From Pseudomonas sp. URIL14HWK12:I12 (GTDB lineage: Bacteria > Pseudomonadota > Gammaproteobacteria > Pseudomonadales > Pseudomonadaceae), in the NCBI RefSeq assembly GCF_003097135.1, contig NZ_QEQL01000001.1:124001-188000 (forward strand): a DNA stretch of 64,000 nt. Direction: 5' to 3'. This document shows, one piece after another, positions 1 through 8,674 of this stretch (the stretch's first letter is position 1; each line of letters begins with the position of its first letter). A program made the position numbers and the translations under genes. The notes below the pieces were generated by a model that had not been told where the DNA came from, made no database searches, and saw only the letters and a program-made list of their open reading frames with translations.

Positions 1-510
1 CGGTAGATACAGCTCGATCCCCACACCGGCTTGGGCCCGTACATGCTCAACGCGCAGGCGTGCCAGCTCATCGCTGCGCAACCCTCGCCAGAAACCTAAC
101 AGCACAAGCGCCTGGTCTCGCCGCGCGCGGAGCCGGCGTACAGGGTCAGTGGCTTCGGCTTCAAGCGCCGCGACCACCCGCTCCAGGGTTTCGATTCCCA
201 ATGGCGTGGCTTGGCGCGGTTGGGCAGGGTGCAGCGCCCGGATGCCCTTGAACACTTGCCGCACCAAGGGCGTACGCACCGGGTCTGCGAACCCTTGAGT
301 CAAATGCCACTGCGAGAGTGCTGCCAGGCGTTGGCGCAGGGTGGCCAGGCTGTGCGTTGCAGCATGATCGGCCAGGTACCGGGCAACGCTGTCGGCTGTC
401 GCCGGAAGTAACCCACCCCAGCTCACTTCGAAATGCTCGATCGCCGCTCGATAGCTGCGGCGGGTGTTGTCGCGCGTGCCTGCAGCCAGGTATCGGGCGA
501 CCTCGCTCAC
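1..510 (-). CDS. Tyrosine recombinase (phage integrase family), C-terminus beyond window edge
   Basis: Translating the minus strand from the GTG at 510 gives 170 codons that stay open to the window edge. Residues 1-90 look like the SAM-like core-binding domain (RDNTRRSYRAAIEHFEVSW, then LATLRQRLAALSQWH). Around residue 145 comes LLGFWRGLRSDELARLR, the conserved block carrying the first catalytic arginine of tyrosine recombinases. The histidine, second arginine and tyrosine motifs would lie beyond the edge. The GTG start overlaps the stop of the upstream gene (GTGA), so the pair is probably translated as one operon under the LexA-boxed promoter near 1707-1735. Substrate sites are unknown. Prophage integrase is the alternative, but no phage gene is visible. 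Confidence 0.85.
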   Translation of the reverse strand, partial: MSEVARYLAAGTRDNTRRSYRAAIEHFEVSWGGLLPATADSVARYLADHAATHSLATLRQRLAALSQWHLTQGFADPVRTPLVRQVFKGIRALHPAQPRQATPLGIETLERVVAALEAEATDPVRRLRARRDQALVLLGFWRGLRSDELARLRVEHVRAQAGVGIELYLP

Positions 511-1658
511 GTACGCCCCCGCATGAAAAAGCCAGCCACGTACTTGTTGAAGGTCTCCGGGCTTTTGAAGTCGGCCAAGCGTTTGAAGGTATCGCTTTTG
601 GGTTCCGGGCCGCGTGGCTGGCCGGTAAGGGAGACCGACAGCACCCGGTCACCATTGGCGCTGAGTAGTAGTTCGTCCATGTGCTGGCCACCCACGACCG
701 GCCGGCGCAGCGTTACGGCAACGCCTTTGCCGGCCATCCAGTCGACCAACCGTACCAACGCTTGCAGAGGTTCGCGCTCTTCATCGCGAAAGACCGGAAA
801 CATCAGTTGGCGCGAGAGCACCGGCACCGTCGCGGCGTGGATCAGCTCGTAGAAATGGCTGCCAGGCTGGGCGGGTGAATACAGCGCCATGGCCAGCAGG
901 GGGCCGCTGGCCCGGGCGCCTCCCCATAGCAGGTGGTGGCCCTGGAGGTCGAAACGCTTGTCGGTCGTGGTGAACACCTTGCGCCCGCGCACATCGCTGA
1001 CGCAGTCCAGCAGCAGCCCATGCCGGCGATGCCGGCCGAAGGCAGTGGAACTGGCCAGCCGGCTTTTGAGCATCATCATGTGCTTCATGTCGAGCCGGGT
1101 TTCCAGATAGTGCGCCGCCGGCACGCGCTCTACCAGCGGGTATCGCGCCGCCACTTGCCGTAGGCGGCCGAATTGTTCGCCCAGGCTCGGCTTGCCGGCA
1201 TGGCTATAGACATTCAGCCCTGCCGCTTCCAGCCAGGTCAGCAGCACTTCCAGCAAACCGTCACGCTCGTGGCTGGCCGGTGCGGCGTTGAAGTCGGCCA
1301 GCAGCCGCAGTGGGACGTCTGGTGCGCGCCAGGCCAACGCCTTGGGCGTACCGTGCTCGGCATTGTCGCTTGCGTGTTGTGCGAAGGGGCATCGAGGGGC
1401 GTGCTCGGCCGTGCCGGGGTTGCTGTGCAGCGACAGCGTTCCGGTGTGGCCGTTGAGCGTCACGTTGAGCACCGGCATGCTATCGGTGCGGCACTCGCAG
1501 CCCAGCCACTGGCCCTCTGCGCGGACACCCATCAGCCATCGGTTAGCCTGCAGCAGCTCACGGCCCTGAGCCTGGCCGAGGGCGAACGCCTCTACCATGG
1601 CCTGTTCGGCAGGAGTCAGGCTGCGCAGAATGGCGCCATTGTGGTCGAGCAAACGCAT
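507..1658 (-). CDS. Unknown 383-residue protein, first gene of a LexA-boxed operon with a recombinase
   Basis: I do not recognise a named family. The frame is open upstream to 1751, but a sigma70-like promoter with a LexA box sits at 1704-1735, over the upstream candidate start codons. I therefore place the start at ATG 1658, preceded by AAGGCG and giving 383 residues. The protein is soluble, with no signal peptide or membrane segment. Residues about 50-95 hold a Cys/His-rich stretch (WLGCECR, then HTGTLSLH, then RCPFAQH) that could bind a metal. The rest is mixed alpha/beta, ending FMRGRT. Its stop overlaps the recombinase GTG by four bases, so a job in recombination or DNA damage is a reasonable inference, not a demonstration. 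Confidence 0.75.
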   Translation of the reverse strand: MRLLDHNGAILRSLTPAEQAMVEAFALGQAQGRELLQANRWLMGVRAEGQWLGCECRTDSMPVLNVTLNGHTGTLSLHSNPGTAEHAPRCPFAQHASDNAEHGTPKALAWRAPDVPLRLLADFNAAPASHERDGLLEVLLTWLEAAGLNVYSHAGKPSLGEQFGRLRQVAARYPLVERVPAAHYLETRLDMKHMMMLKSRLASSTAFGRHRRHGLLLDCVSDVRGRKVFTTTDKRFDLQGHHLLWGGARASGPLLAMALYSPAQPGSHFYELIHAATVPVLSRQLMFPVFRDEEREPLQALVRLVDWMAGKGVAVTLRRPVVGGQHMDELLLSANGDRVLSVSLTGQPRGPEPKSDTFKRLADFKSPETFNKYVAGFFMRGRT

Positions 1659-1703
1659 GCTTGCGCCTTGGGCAGGGGTGAGGGCAATGCTGGCCGTTGC
1701 TGG

Positions 1704-1735
1704 CTGTATATACATACAGAAGCGATGAATTGCAA
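1704..1735 (-). promoter_or_regulatory. LexA-boxed sigma70 promoter for the unknown gene/recombinase pair
   Basis: CTGTATATACATACAG at 1704-1719 fits the LexA consensus CTG-N10-CAG with the alternating TA core. On the minus strand TTGCAA (1730-1735) and TATATA (1707-1712) are separated by exactly 17 bases, so the -10 hexamer lies inside the box. LexA binding there would block polymerase. The predicted transcript starts downstream of the codons MYIQ, which supports the later start at 1658. Confidence 0.75.
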
Positions 1736-1771
1736 ATCTTGTGGCCGACAAACTGCCCTGCGATCAGGGGC

Positions 1772-2824
1772 CTACCCCTGGATGCTGCGCCACTGGCGGG
1801 GGCTGACGCCGAACCAGCGACGAAAGGCCCGGGAGAACGCGCTGGTTTCGGAATAGCCCAGCAGCGGTGCCAGCTCGCTGATGCTAAGGCTCTGTTCGCG
1901 CAGATGCCGCAGCGCAAGGTCGCGCCGCACCTGCTCGACCAACTGGCTGAAACACAAACCGTGCTCGCGCAGCCGGCGTTGTAACGTCGCCTCGCCCAAT
2001 TGCAGCTGGCAGGCCACTCGCTCCAGGCTTGGCTCTCCCAAGTGCAGAGCATGGCGTACCGCATCGCCGGCCTGGGCAAGCAGGTCCGGGCTGCCGGCCA
2101 GGCCGCTCAATTGGCGCAGGCTGTCTTTGACCAGCATCAGCAGCACCGGGTCGCGGCCCGGCATCATTCGCCCGGCCAGGTCGTGTTTGGCGATGACCAG
2201 GCTGTTACAGGCCTGGCCGAAGTGCACCGGTGCATCGAACAGTTCCCGATGCGCCTGCCAATCGGCGGGGCGGCAATGCTCGAAGTGCACCTCACGGGGT
2301 GCCCATCTGGGGCCAAGCACGTGGCGCATCAGGTTGGCCGCCATGCCTAGGGTTAGCTCAGCGTCTTGGCGGCGGGCACCAATGCCGGGCTGGCGCACCT
2401 GGTAATCAAAACGATAGCTCTCGCCCTGATCCACCAGCTCGATCAATGTGTTGTGCTGGTGAAGCGGAAAGGCCTGGGTGAAGTTCACCAGGGCTTCTTC
2501 GAGGGTGCCTGAGCACAGCCCTATATAGCCCAGCAGCCCCAAGGCTTGCGGCTGGAATTGCTGGCCGTAATGCAGGCCAAAGTTGTCGCAGCCGGTCTGG
2601 CGGGCGGCTTCCTCCATCACCTGGCAGTAATTGGCAAGGTTCAGCGAAAGGGTGGGGCTGCGCAGTTGCTCGGGGTCGATGCCGGCGTGGCCGAAGACCC
2701 GGTCCAGGTCACCGCCGTGCTGGGTGATGAACCCTTCCAGGCCGCTGGCCGCAGCAGCCAAAACACCTTGGTGGGTGCCGGTGCCGCTGAAAGAAGTCGC
2801 AGAATGGGCCAGGTTTTGCAGCAT
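1772..2824 (-). CDS. AraC-family transcriptional regulator, probably of the ethanolamine genes
   Basis: A 350-residue protein with an N-terminal sensor of the arabinose-binding/OruR-like type (residues about 20-210) and a C-terminal AraC double helix-turn-helix. The DNA-binding half shows LERVACQLQLGEATLQRRL and the family signature around ISELAPLLGYSETSAFSRAF followed by FGVSPRQWR. It is divergent from the ethanolamine permease and eutBC across a 321-base gap. E. coli EutR is also an AraC protein, so local control of those genes is likely. The effector cannot be read from sequence. The ribosome site before ATG 2824 is weak. Confidence 0.9.
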   Translation of the reverse strand: MLQNLAHSATSFSGTGTHQGVLAAAASGLEGFITQHGGDLDRVFGHAGIDPEQLRSPTLSLNLANYCQVMEEAARQTGCDNFGLHYGQQFQPQALGLLGYIGLCSGTLEEALVNFTQAFPLHQHNTLIELVDQGESYRFDYQVRQPGIGARRQDAELTLGMAANLMRHVLGPRWAPREVHFEHCRPADWQAHRELFDAPVHFGQACNSLVIAKHDLAGRMMPGRDPVLLMLVKDSLRQLSGLAGSPDLLAQAGDAVRHALHLGEPSLERVACQLQLGEATLQRRLREHGLCFSQLVEQVRRDLALRHLREQSLSISELAPLLGYSETSAFSRAFRRWFGVSPRQWRSIQG

Positions 2825-3145
2825 CGTAGTGGTCGCCGAGTGCTAGTGTATGAAATTGTTTCAAGCAAACACCGTACCTAGTCCTGCAAGGCCGGTGCCA
2901 GAGGCGCAGAACCTGTCGGCGGCCGAACAGGCGACGTTACCGATGTACTCACAGACAGGTGAAATCTACTCGCGGGCAGGGCCGAAATGGTGCAGCGCAC
3001 GGTGTCGCGCCCCATGCTGGTACCGAGCTCTAAAACTTGACCGCAGCGGCCTTGTTGCGCATTCGCCGGTCAAGTCTTGCGGGTTTTTTCGTGGTTATCC
3101 TGCCGGCATACCCCCAAGCGGGGCTACCTGATGACGAGGTGTCAC
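2825..3145. promoter_or_regulatory. Divergent control region between the AraC regulator and the ethanolamine operon
   Basis: The 321 bases between divergent starts hold no convincing gene. I see no B12-box (GCCACTG-type) pattern, so a cobalamin riboswitch is not supported although EutBC needs adenosylcobalamin. The only marked structure is the hairpin plus T-run at 3035-3089. Promoters for both directions should lie here; I cannot assign them confidently. Confidence 0.5.
3035..3089 (+). terminator. Hairpin with T-tract in the leader of the ethanolamine operon
   Basis: acttgaccg (3035-3043) and cggtcaagt (3067-3075) form a 9-base-pair stem with a GC-rich loop. Eight bases later comes TTTTTT (3084-3089). 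It points toward the permease gene and ends 56 bases before its start. It could be an attenuator in the leader or a stray intrinsic terminator. The gap between stem and T-run is longer than usual, which lowers confidence. Confidence 0.4.
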
Positions 3146-4507
3146 ATGACCGCGACAACACTCAAACCGACCTTGGGCACCCTGCATTTGTGGGGGCTGG
3201 CTGTGGGCCTGGTGATTTCCGGCGAGTATTTTGGCTGGAGCTATGGCTGGGGGGCTGCTGGCACCCTGGGCTTTCTGGTATCGACTCTGCTGGTGGCGGT
3301 GATGTACACCTGCTTCATCTTCAGTTACACGGAGCTGACCACCGCCATTCCGCACGCCGGCGGCCCGTTCGCCTACAGCCTGCGCGCGTTCGGCCCAGCC
3401 GGGGCAACGGTCGCCGGCCTGGCTACCCTGATCGAGTTCGTGTTCGCCCCGCCGGCCATCGCCATGGCCATCGGCGCCTACCTCAATGTGCAATTCCCCG
3501 AACTCAGCCCAAGCGTGGCCGCAGTGGGGGCGTATTTGATCTTCATGACGCTCAACATCGTTGGCGTGAACATCGCCGCGACCTTCGAGCTGGTGGTCAC
3601 CGTGCTGGCGGTGATCGAGCTGCTGGTGTTCATGGGCGTGGTGGCGCCGGGCTTCAGCTTCAGCAATTTCGTGCTCGGTGGCTGGTCGGGCAGCGACACT
3701 TTCGGGCCGCAGGCTATCTCTGGGATCTTCGCCGCCATCCCGTTCGCCATCTGGTTCTTCCTCGCTATCGAAGGTGCAGCGATGGCTGCCGAAGAAGCCC
3801 GGGACCCCAAGCGCACCATTCCGCGGGCTTACATCGCGGGCATTCTTACCCTGGTAACCCTGGCGCTGGGGGTGATGATCTTCGCCGGCGGCGTTGGCGA
3901 CTGGCGTGCGCTGTCGAACATCAACGACCCGCTGCCACAAGCGATGAAAACCGTAGTAGGCAATAACTCGGCGTGGATGCACATGCTGGTGTGGATCGGC
4001 CTGTTCGGCCTGGTGGCCAGCTTTCACGGCATCATCCTGGGTTACTCGCGGCAGTTCTTCGCCCTGGCCCGTGCAGGCTTCCTGCCGGCATCCCTGGCCA
4101 AACTTTCACGCTTCCAGACGCCACACCGCGCGATCCTGGCCGGTGGCGTAGTGGGCATCGCTGCAGTGCTTAGCGACGGCGCGGTGAACCTTCAGGGCAT
4201 GACCCTGACGGCGGCGATGATCACCATGTCGGTATTCGGGGCTATCGTGATGTACATCATGAGCATGCTCAGCCTGTTCAAGCTGCGCCGTAGCGAGCCG
4301 AACCTGGAGCGCAGCTTCCGCGCCCCGGGCTACCCGATAGTGCCAGGCATCGCCTTGGCGCTGGCGGTGGTGTGCCTGGTGGCGATGGTCTGGTTCAACC
4401 CGACCATCACCGTGATCTTTGCGGTGTTGATGGTGGTGGGTGCGGTGTTTTCCAAACTAGTGCGCGGCCGCAGCACTTCTGCCGAGCAACTGGCAACGGA
4501 GGTATGA
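3146..4507 (+). CDS. eat: Ethanolamine permease (APC superfamily)
   Basis: A 453-residue membrane protein with about 12 predicted helices, matching the EutP/Eat branch of the amino acid-polyamine-organocation family. It opens with LGTLHLWGLAVGLVISGEYF, typical of ethanolamine permeases, and carries HAGGPFAYSLRAFGP and FFLAIEGAAMAAEEARDPKR. It imports ethanolamine across the inner membrane for EutBC just downstream. The start at 3146 is chosen because GAGG lies six bases upstream; upstream in-frame starts lack such a site. The stop is three bases before eutB, indicating co-transcription. Confidence 0.93.
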   Translation: MTATTLKPTLGTLHLWGLAVGLVISGEYFGWSYGWGAAGTLGFLVSTLLVAVMYTCFIFSYTELTTAIPHAGGPFAYSLRAFGPAGATVAGLATLIEFVFAPPAIAMAIGAYLNVQFPELSPSVAAVGAYLIFMTLNIVGVNIAATFELVVTVLAVIELLVFMGVVAPGFSFSNFVLGGWSGSDTFGPQAISGIFAAIPFAIWFFLAIEGAAMAAEEARDPKRTIPRAYIAGILTLVTLALGVMIFAGGVGDWRALSNINDPLPQAMKTVVGNNSAWMHMLVWIGLFGLVASFHGIILGYSRQFFALARAGFLPASLAKLSRFQTPHRAILAGGVVGIAAVLSDGAVNLQGMTLTAAMITMSVFGAIVMYIMSMLSLFKLRRSEPNLERSFRAPGYPIVPGIALALAVVCLVAMVWFNPTITVIFAVLMVVGAVFSKLVRGRSTSAEQLATEV

Positions 4508-4510
4508 CAG

Positions 4511-5905
4511 ATGGCGGGCTTCATCCAGGTAGCGGGTGGGCATAACTGGCGTTTTGAGGACTTGCGCGAGCTGATGGCCAAAGCCAGCCCGGCACGCTCG
4601 GGTGACTGCTTGGCCGGTATTGCCGCCCAGTCGGACGCTGAGCGCGCCGCCGCGCAGATGGCGTTGGCCGATGTGCCGCTCAAGCGCTTCCTTGAAGAAG
4701 CGTTGATCCCCTACGAGGAGGATGAAGTCACCCGGCTGATCATCGACAGCCATGACCGCGCCGCTTTCGCCCCGGTCAGCCACCTGACCGTCGGCGGCTT
4801 TCGCGACTGGCTGCTGGGCGAACAGGCCACCGAGAAGAGCCTGCGCGCCCTGGCCCCTGGCCTTACGCCGGAGATGGCCGCAGCCGTGTCGAAAATCATG
4901 CGCGTGCAGGACCTGGTGCTCGTAGCGCAGAAGATCCGGGTGGTCACTGCCTTTCGCAATACCGTCGGGCTGAGAGGCCGCATGAGCACCCGGCTGCAGC
5001 CTAACCACCCCACAGACGCCGCCGCCGGCATCGCCGCCAGCGTGCTGGACGGCCTGCTGTACGGCAACGGCGACGCTATGATCGGGATCAATCCGGCGAC
5101 CGACAGCCTGGGCGCGATCGGCGAGTTGCTGAAAATGCTCGACGGGGTGATCCAGCGTTATGGCATTCCCACACAGTCCTGCGTGCTTACCCATGTCACC
5201 TCTTCGATTGCCGCTATCGAACGTGGCCTTCCGCTGGACCTGGTGTTTCAGTCGATCGCTGGCACCCAGGCCGCCAACGAAAGCTTCGGCATCAGCCTGA
5301 GTGTGCTCCAGGAGGGGTACGAAGCGGGCCTGAGCCTCAAACGTGGCAGCGTTGGGCAGAACCTGATGTATTTCGAGACCGGGCAGGGCAGTGCCCTATC
5401 GGCCAACGCGCACCATGGGGTCGACCAGCAGACCTGTGAAGCCCGTGCCTATGCGGTGGCGCGGCATTTCAACCCGTTTCTGGTCAATACCGTGGTGGGC
5501 TTCATCGGCCCGGAGTACCTTTATAACGGCAAGCAGATCATTCGCGCGGGCCTTGAAGACCATTTCTGCGGCAAGCTGCTGGGCGTGCCGATGGGTTGCG
5601 ATATCTGTTACACCAACCATGCCGAAGCCGACCAGGACGACATGGACATGCTGCTGACCCTGCTGGGTGTCGCCGGCATCAACTTCATCATGGGCATTCC
5701 CGGCTCGGACGACGTGATGCTCAACTACCAAACCACCTCCTTCCATGACGCACTCTACGCACGCCAGGCGCTGGGCCTGAAACCGGCACCTGAATTCGAA
5801 GCCTGGCTGGCCCATACCGGGATCCTGCGCCAGGACGGCGGCCGCCTGCAGCTGGGCCGCGATGTACCGCCGGCGTTTCGCCCGGCCCTTGCCCATTTGG
5901 GATGA
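4511..5905 (+). CDS. eutB: Ethanolamine ammonia-lyase, large subunit
   Basis: This 464-residue protein is the catalytic alpha subunit of the adenosylcobalamin enzyme that converts ethanolamine to acetaldehyde and ammonia. Family blocks are clear: RLQPNHPTDAAAGIAASVL, DAMIGINPATDSLG, THVTSSIAAIERGLPLDLVF, FETGQGSALSANAHHGVDQQ and LLGVPMGCDICYTNHAEADQ. Length matches EutB. It lies three bases after the permease stop and nine before eutC. No microcompartment shell genes are present, so this is the simple ethanolamine-as-nitrogen-source version found in pseudomonads. Confidence 0.97.
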   Translation: MAGFIQVAGGHNWRFEDLRELMAKASPARSGDCLAGIAAQSDAERAAAQMALADVPLKRFLEEALIPYEEDEVTRLIIDSHDRAAFAPVSHLTVGGFRDWLLGEQATEKSLRALAPGLTPEMAAAVSKIMRVQDLVLVAQKIRVVTAFRNTVGLRGRMSTRLQPNHPTDAAAGIAASVLDGLLYGNGDAMIGINPATDSLGAIGELLKMLDGVIQRYGIPTQSCVLTHVTSSIAAIERGLPLDLVFQSIAGTQAANESFGISLSVLQEGYEAGLSLKRGSVGQNLMYFETGQGSALSANAHHGVDQQTCEARAYAVARHFNPFLVNTVVGFIGPEYLYNGKQIIRAGLEDHFCGKLLGVPMGCDICYTNHAEADQDDMDMLLTLLGVAGINFIMGIPGSDDVMLNYQTTSFHDALYARQALGLKPAPEFEAWLAHTGILRQDGGRLQLGRDVPPAFRPALAHLG

Positions 5906-5914
5906 GCACTGCCT

Positions 5915-6733
5915 ATGCATGACGATGACCATGACGCCCCCGCGCGGCCCGACCCCTGGCAGGCGCTGCGGCGCCTGACCCCTGCACGCATCGCACTGGG
6001 GCGCGCCGGCACCAGCCTGCCGACCACAGCGCAGCTGGACTTCCAATACGCCCATGCTCAGGCCCGCGATGCGGTGCATGTGCCGCTGGATGCCGAAGCC
6101 GTGGGCCAGGCGCTCCAGGCCCGCGGCTTCGATGTGCTGCAGCTGCACAGCGCCGCCGCCGACCGGCATATCTACCTGCAACGCCCGGATTTGGGGCGGC
6201 GGCTGGACGACGCCAGCGCCGCGCTGCTGGATCAATGGGTCGCTGAACACTCGCAGGGTTATGACCTCGCGCTGGTGGTAGCCGATGGGCTGTCATCGCT
6301 TGCCATCGAGCGCCATGGCCAGGTGATGGTCGAGCGCATCAGCGAGCTGGCCCGGGCCGAAGGCTGGCGCCTGGCACCAGTGAGCCTGGTCAGGCAGAGC
6401 CGGGTAGCGCTGGGCGATGACGTCGGCCAGCGGCTCAAGGCGCGCATGGTAGTGGTGCTGATCGGCGAGCGCCCCGGCCTGAGCTCACCCGACAGCCTGG
6501 GGCTGTACTTCACCTACGCGCCCCGTGTGGGCCTGACCGACGCGGCGCGCAACTGCATATCCAACGTACGCCTGGAGGGCATGAGCTACGCCATGGCCAG
6601 CCATACCCTTATCTACCTGATGCGCCAGGCGTGGCAACGGCAGCTCAGCGGCGTGAACCTCAAAGACGAGGCTCAGGTGCCTACCCTCGAGGGTGAACCA
6701 CAGGTGGGCAACTTTTTGCTCGATGGGCAGTAA
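5915..6733 (+). CDS. eutC: Ethanolamine ammonia-lyase, small subunit
   Basis: A 272-residue beta subunit partnering EutB. Typical segments are [20 protein letters not shown] near the N-terminus, [16 protein letters not shown] in the middle, and the cobalamin-site region [20 protein letters not shown] followed by [12 protein letters not shown]. The start ATG at 5915 lies nine bases after the eutB stop. It ends the operon; a long perfect hairpin follows at 6798-6839. Acetaldehyde produced here would need an aldehyde dehydrogenase, and none is encoded nearby. Confidence 0.96.
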   Translation: MHDDDHDAPARPDPWQALRRLTPARIALGRAGTSLPTTAQLDFQYAHAQARDAVHVPLDAEAVGQALQARGFDVLQLHSAAADRHIYLQRPDLGRRLDDASAALLDQWVAEHSQGYDLALVVADGLSSLAIERHGQVMVERISELARAEGWRLAPVSLVRQSRVALGDDVGQRLKARMVVVLIGERPGLSSPDSLGLYFTYAPRVGLTDAARNCISNVRLEGMSYAMASHTLIYLMRQAWQRQLSGVNLKDEAQVPTLEGEPQVGNFLLDGQ

Positions 6734-6797
6734 GTGTTTGCAGCACGGCCGTGACTTTCTTCCCACCAGCGGCGTCGAGACTTCTGTAGCCGTAAAT

Positions 6798-6839
6798 CGC
6801 CCGCGCTACAGGCATTGCCCAATGCCTGTAGCGCGGGCG
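6798..6839. repeat. Perfect 19-bp inverted repeat (REP-like or terminator hairpin)
   Basis: cgcccgcgctacaggcatt at 6798-6816 and its exact complement at 6821-6839 flank a 4-base loop. The arms share the CCCGC...CTACAGG flavour of Pseudomonas REP elements but not the full consensus I know. Only three T residues follow, so termination would be weak. It sits between eutC and the acetolactate synthase gene and may stabilise or end the eut message. Confidence 0.6.
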
Positions 6840-6943
6840 TTTCACGCCGCTGCCGTTCGCCGCCGCTTCGCCTGTGCGGGGCGGCCCACACCGCTCTCAC
6901 GAGAGGGCGGTGAACCCTATGTGACTTCGAGGTAACGAGGAAG

Positions 6944-8587
6944 ATGGCCAAGGCCGCCGATGTAGTGGTGCAGTGTCTGGAAAACGAAGGCGTCGAGTAC
7001 GTATTCGGCATCCCAGGTGAGGAAAACCTCGATCTGCTGGAATCGCTGCGCAAATCGCAGATCAAGCTGGTACTGACCCGTCACGAGCAATCCGCGGGCT
7101 TCATGGCCGCGACTTACGGCCGCCTCACCGGCAAGACCGGCGTGAGCCTGTCGACCCTGGGCCCTGGCGCCACCAACCTGGTTACCGCCGGCGCTTACGC
7201 CTACCTGGGCGGCATGCCGATGATGATGATCACTGGCCAGAAGCCAATCAAGAAGTCCAAGCAGGGCCGCTTCCAGATCATCGACGTGTGCGGGATGATG
7301 GACCCCATCACCAAATACACCCATCAGCTCGCCTCGGCCGACAACATCCCGGCACGCATGCGTGAAGCGTTCCGCCTGGCCGAAGAAGAAAAACCCGGCG
7401 CTGTGCACCTTGAACTCCCGGAAGACATCGCCGCCGACCAGACCGACGCGATGCCGATCCCGCCCAGCCTGCACCGCCGCCCACTGGCCGAGCACAAGGC
7501 CATCGAAGCGACCGTCGAAAAACTGAAAAAGGCCCGCAGCCCGATCTTGGTGATCGGCGCCGGCGCCAACCGCAAGATGACGGCCAAGGTCCTCAAGCAG
7601 CTGATCGACAAGACCGGCATCCCGTTCGTCACCACCCAGATGGGTAAAGGCGTGGTCGACGAGCGCCATGAGCGCTTCCTCGGCAACGCGGCGCTCTCTG
7701 CCGGTGACTTCGTGCACCGCGCGGTGGAAGCGGCCGACCTGATCATCAACATCGGCCACGACGTGATCGAGAAGCCGCCGTTCTTCATGGTCCGTGGCGG
7801 CACCGAAGTGATCCACGTGAGCTTCCGTTCGGCTGAGGTCGATGCGGTGTACTTCCCGCAGATCGAAGTGATCGGCGACATCGCCAACTCCGTCTGGCAG
7901 ATCAGCGAAGCGCTGGGCGACACCGCCCACTGGGATTTCACCCGGCTGTTGCAGGTGCGTGAGGCCAACGAAGCTCAGATCATCGAAGGCGCCGACGACA
8001 ATCGCTTCCCGATCTACCCGCAACGCATGGTTGCCGACATCCGCCGCGCCCTGCCGTCCGAAGGCATCGTGGCGCTGGACAACGGTATCTACAAGATCTG
8101 GTTCGCGCGCAACTACAAGGCTCACAAACCCAACACCGTTCTGCTCGACAACGCCCTGGCGACCATGGGCGCGGGCCTTCCTTCGGCAATGGCTTCGCAT
8201 CTGGTGTACCCAGACCGCCCGGTCATCGCGGTGTGCGGCGACGGTGGCTTCATGATGAACAGCCAGGAGCTGGAAACCGCCGTTCGCCTGAAGATGAACC
8301 TGGTGGTGGTGATCCTGCGTGACGACGGCTACGGCATGATCCGCTGGAAGCAGTCGAACATGGGCTTTACCGACTTCGGCCTGGACTACGGCAACCCGGA
8401 CTTCGTGATGTACGCACAGAGCTACGGCGCCCACGGCCACCGCGTTGAAAGCGCCGAAGGCTTCCTGCCGCTGCTGCAGGATTGCCTGAAGACCCCCGGC
8501 GTCCACGTAATCGATTGCCCGGTGGACTACTCTGAGAATGACTTCATTCTCAATACCGAGCTCAAGCGCCGCAGCGCGCTGGTTTAA
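6944..8587 (+). CDS. Acetolactate synthase (catabolic-type, TPP-dependent, AlsS-like)
   Basis: A 547-residue thiamine-diphosphate enzyme with N-terminal pyrimidine-binding, central NAD/FAD-like and C-terminal pyrophosphate domains. The catalytic glutamate lies in VLTRHEQSAGFMAATYG (about residue 50). The TPP motif is VCGDGGFMMN with the downstream asparagine position replaced by Asp (LRDDGYGMI). No regulatory subunit gene is adjacent, unlike ilvBH, so a single-subunit enzyme making acetolactate from two pyruvates is likely. The start has GAGGAAG directly upstream. A strong terminator follows at 8629-8666. Another TPP decarboxylase or glyoxylate carboligase is the alternative. Confidence 0.85.
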   Translation: MAKAADVVVQCLENEGVEYVFGIPGEENLDLLESLRKSQIKLVLTRHEQSAGFMAATYGRLTGKTGVSLSTLGPGATNLVTAGAYAYLGGMPMMMITGQKPIKKSKQGRFQIIDVCGMMDPITKYTHQLASADNIPARMREAFRLAEEEKPGAVHLELPEDIAADQTDAMPIPPSLHRRPLAEHKAIEATVEKLKKARSPILVIGAGANRKMTAKVLKQLIDKTGIPFVTTQMGKGVVDERHERFLGNAALSAGDFVHRAVEAADLIINIGHDVIEKPPFFMVRGGTEVIHVSFRSAEVDAVYFPQIEVIGDIANSVWQISEALGDTAHWDFTRLLQVREANEAQIIEGADDNRFPIYPQRMVADIRRALPSEGIVALDNGIYKIWFARNYKAHKPNTVLLDNALATMGAGLPSAMASHLVYPDRPVIAVCGDGGFMMNSQELETAVRLKMNLVVVILRDDGYGMIRWKQSNMGFTDFGLDYGNPDFVMYAQSYGAHGHRVESAEGFLPLLQDCLKTPGVHVIDCPVDYSENDFILNTELKRRSALV

Positions 8588-8628
8588 GCGTACCCATCGC
8601 CTGGCCCGTTCTGGGCCCAGGCATGAAA

Positions 8629-8666
8629 AAGGCGGCGGCCCCTCAAGGGCTGCCGCCTTCTTTTTT
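8629..8666. terminator. Intrinsic terminator shared by convergent genes
   Basis: aaggcggcggccc (8629-8641) pairs with gggctgccgcctt (8647-8659) with one G-T wobble, followed by CTTTTTT. A run of A residues precedes the stem, so the same hairpin can end the minus-strand aroQ transcript. It lies between the convergent acetolactate synthase and dehydroquinase genes. Confidence 0.85.
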
Positions 8667-8674
8667 GAGCGGAG

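Noticed and set aside
2825..3145. A cobalamin riboswitch upstream of the ethanolamine genes
   Set aside because: Looked for because EutBC needs adenosylcobalamin, but no B12-box sequence or matching fold is visible.
6917..8506. A 529-codon frame antisense to the acetolactate synthase gene
   Set aside because: It is a shadow of a real, motif-complete gene in a GC-rich genome; its product has no coherent domain or ribosome site.
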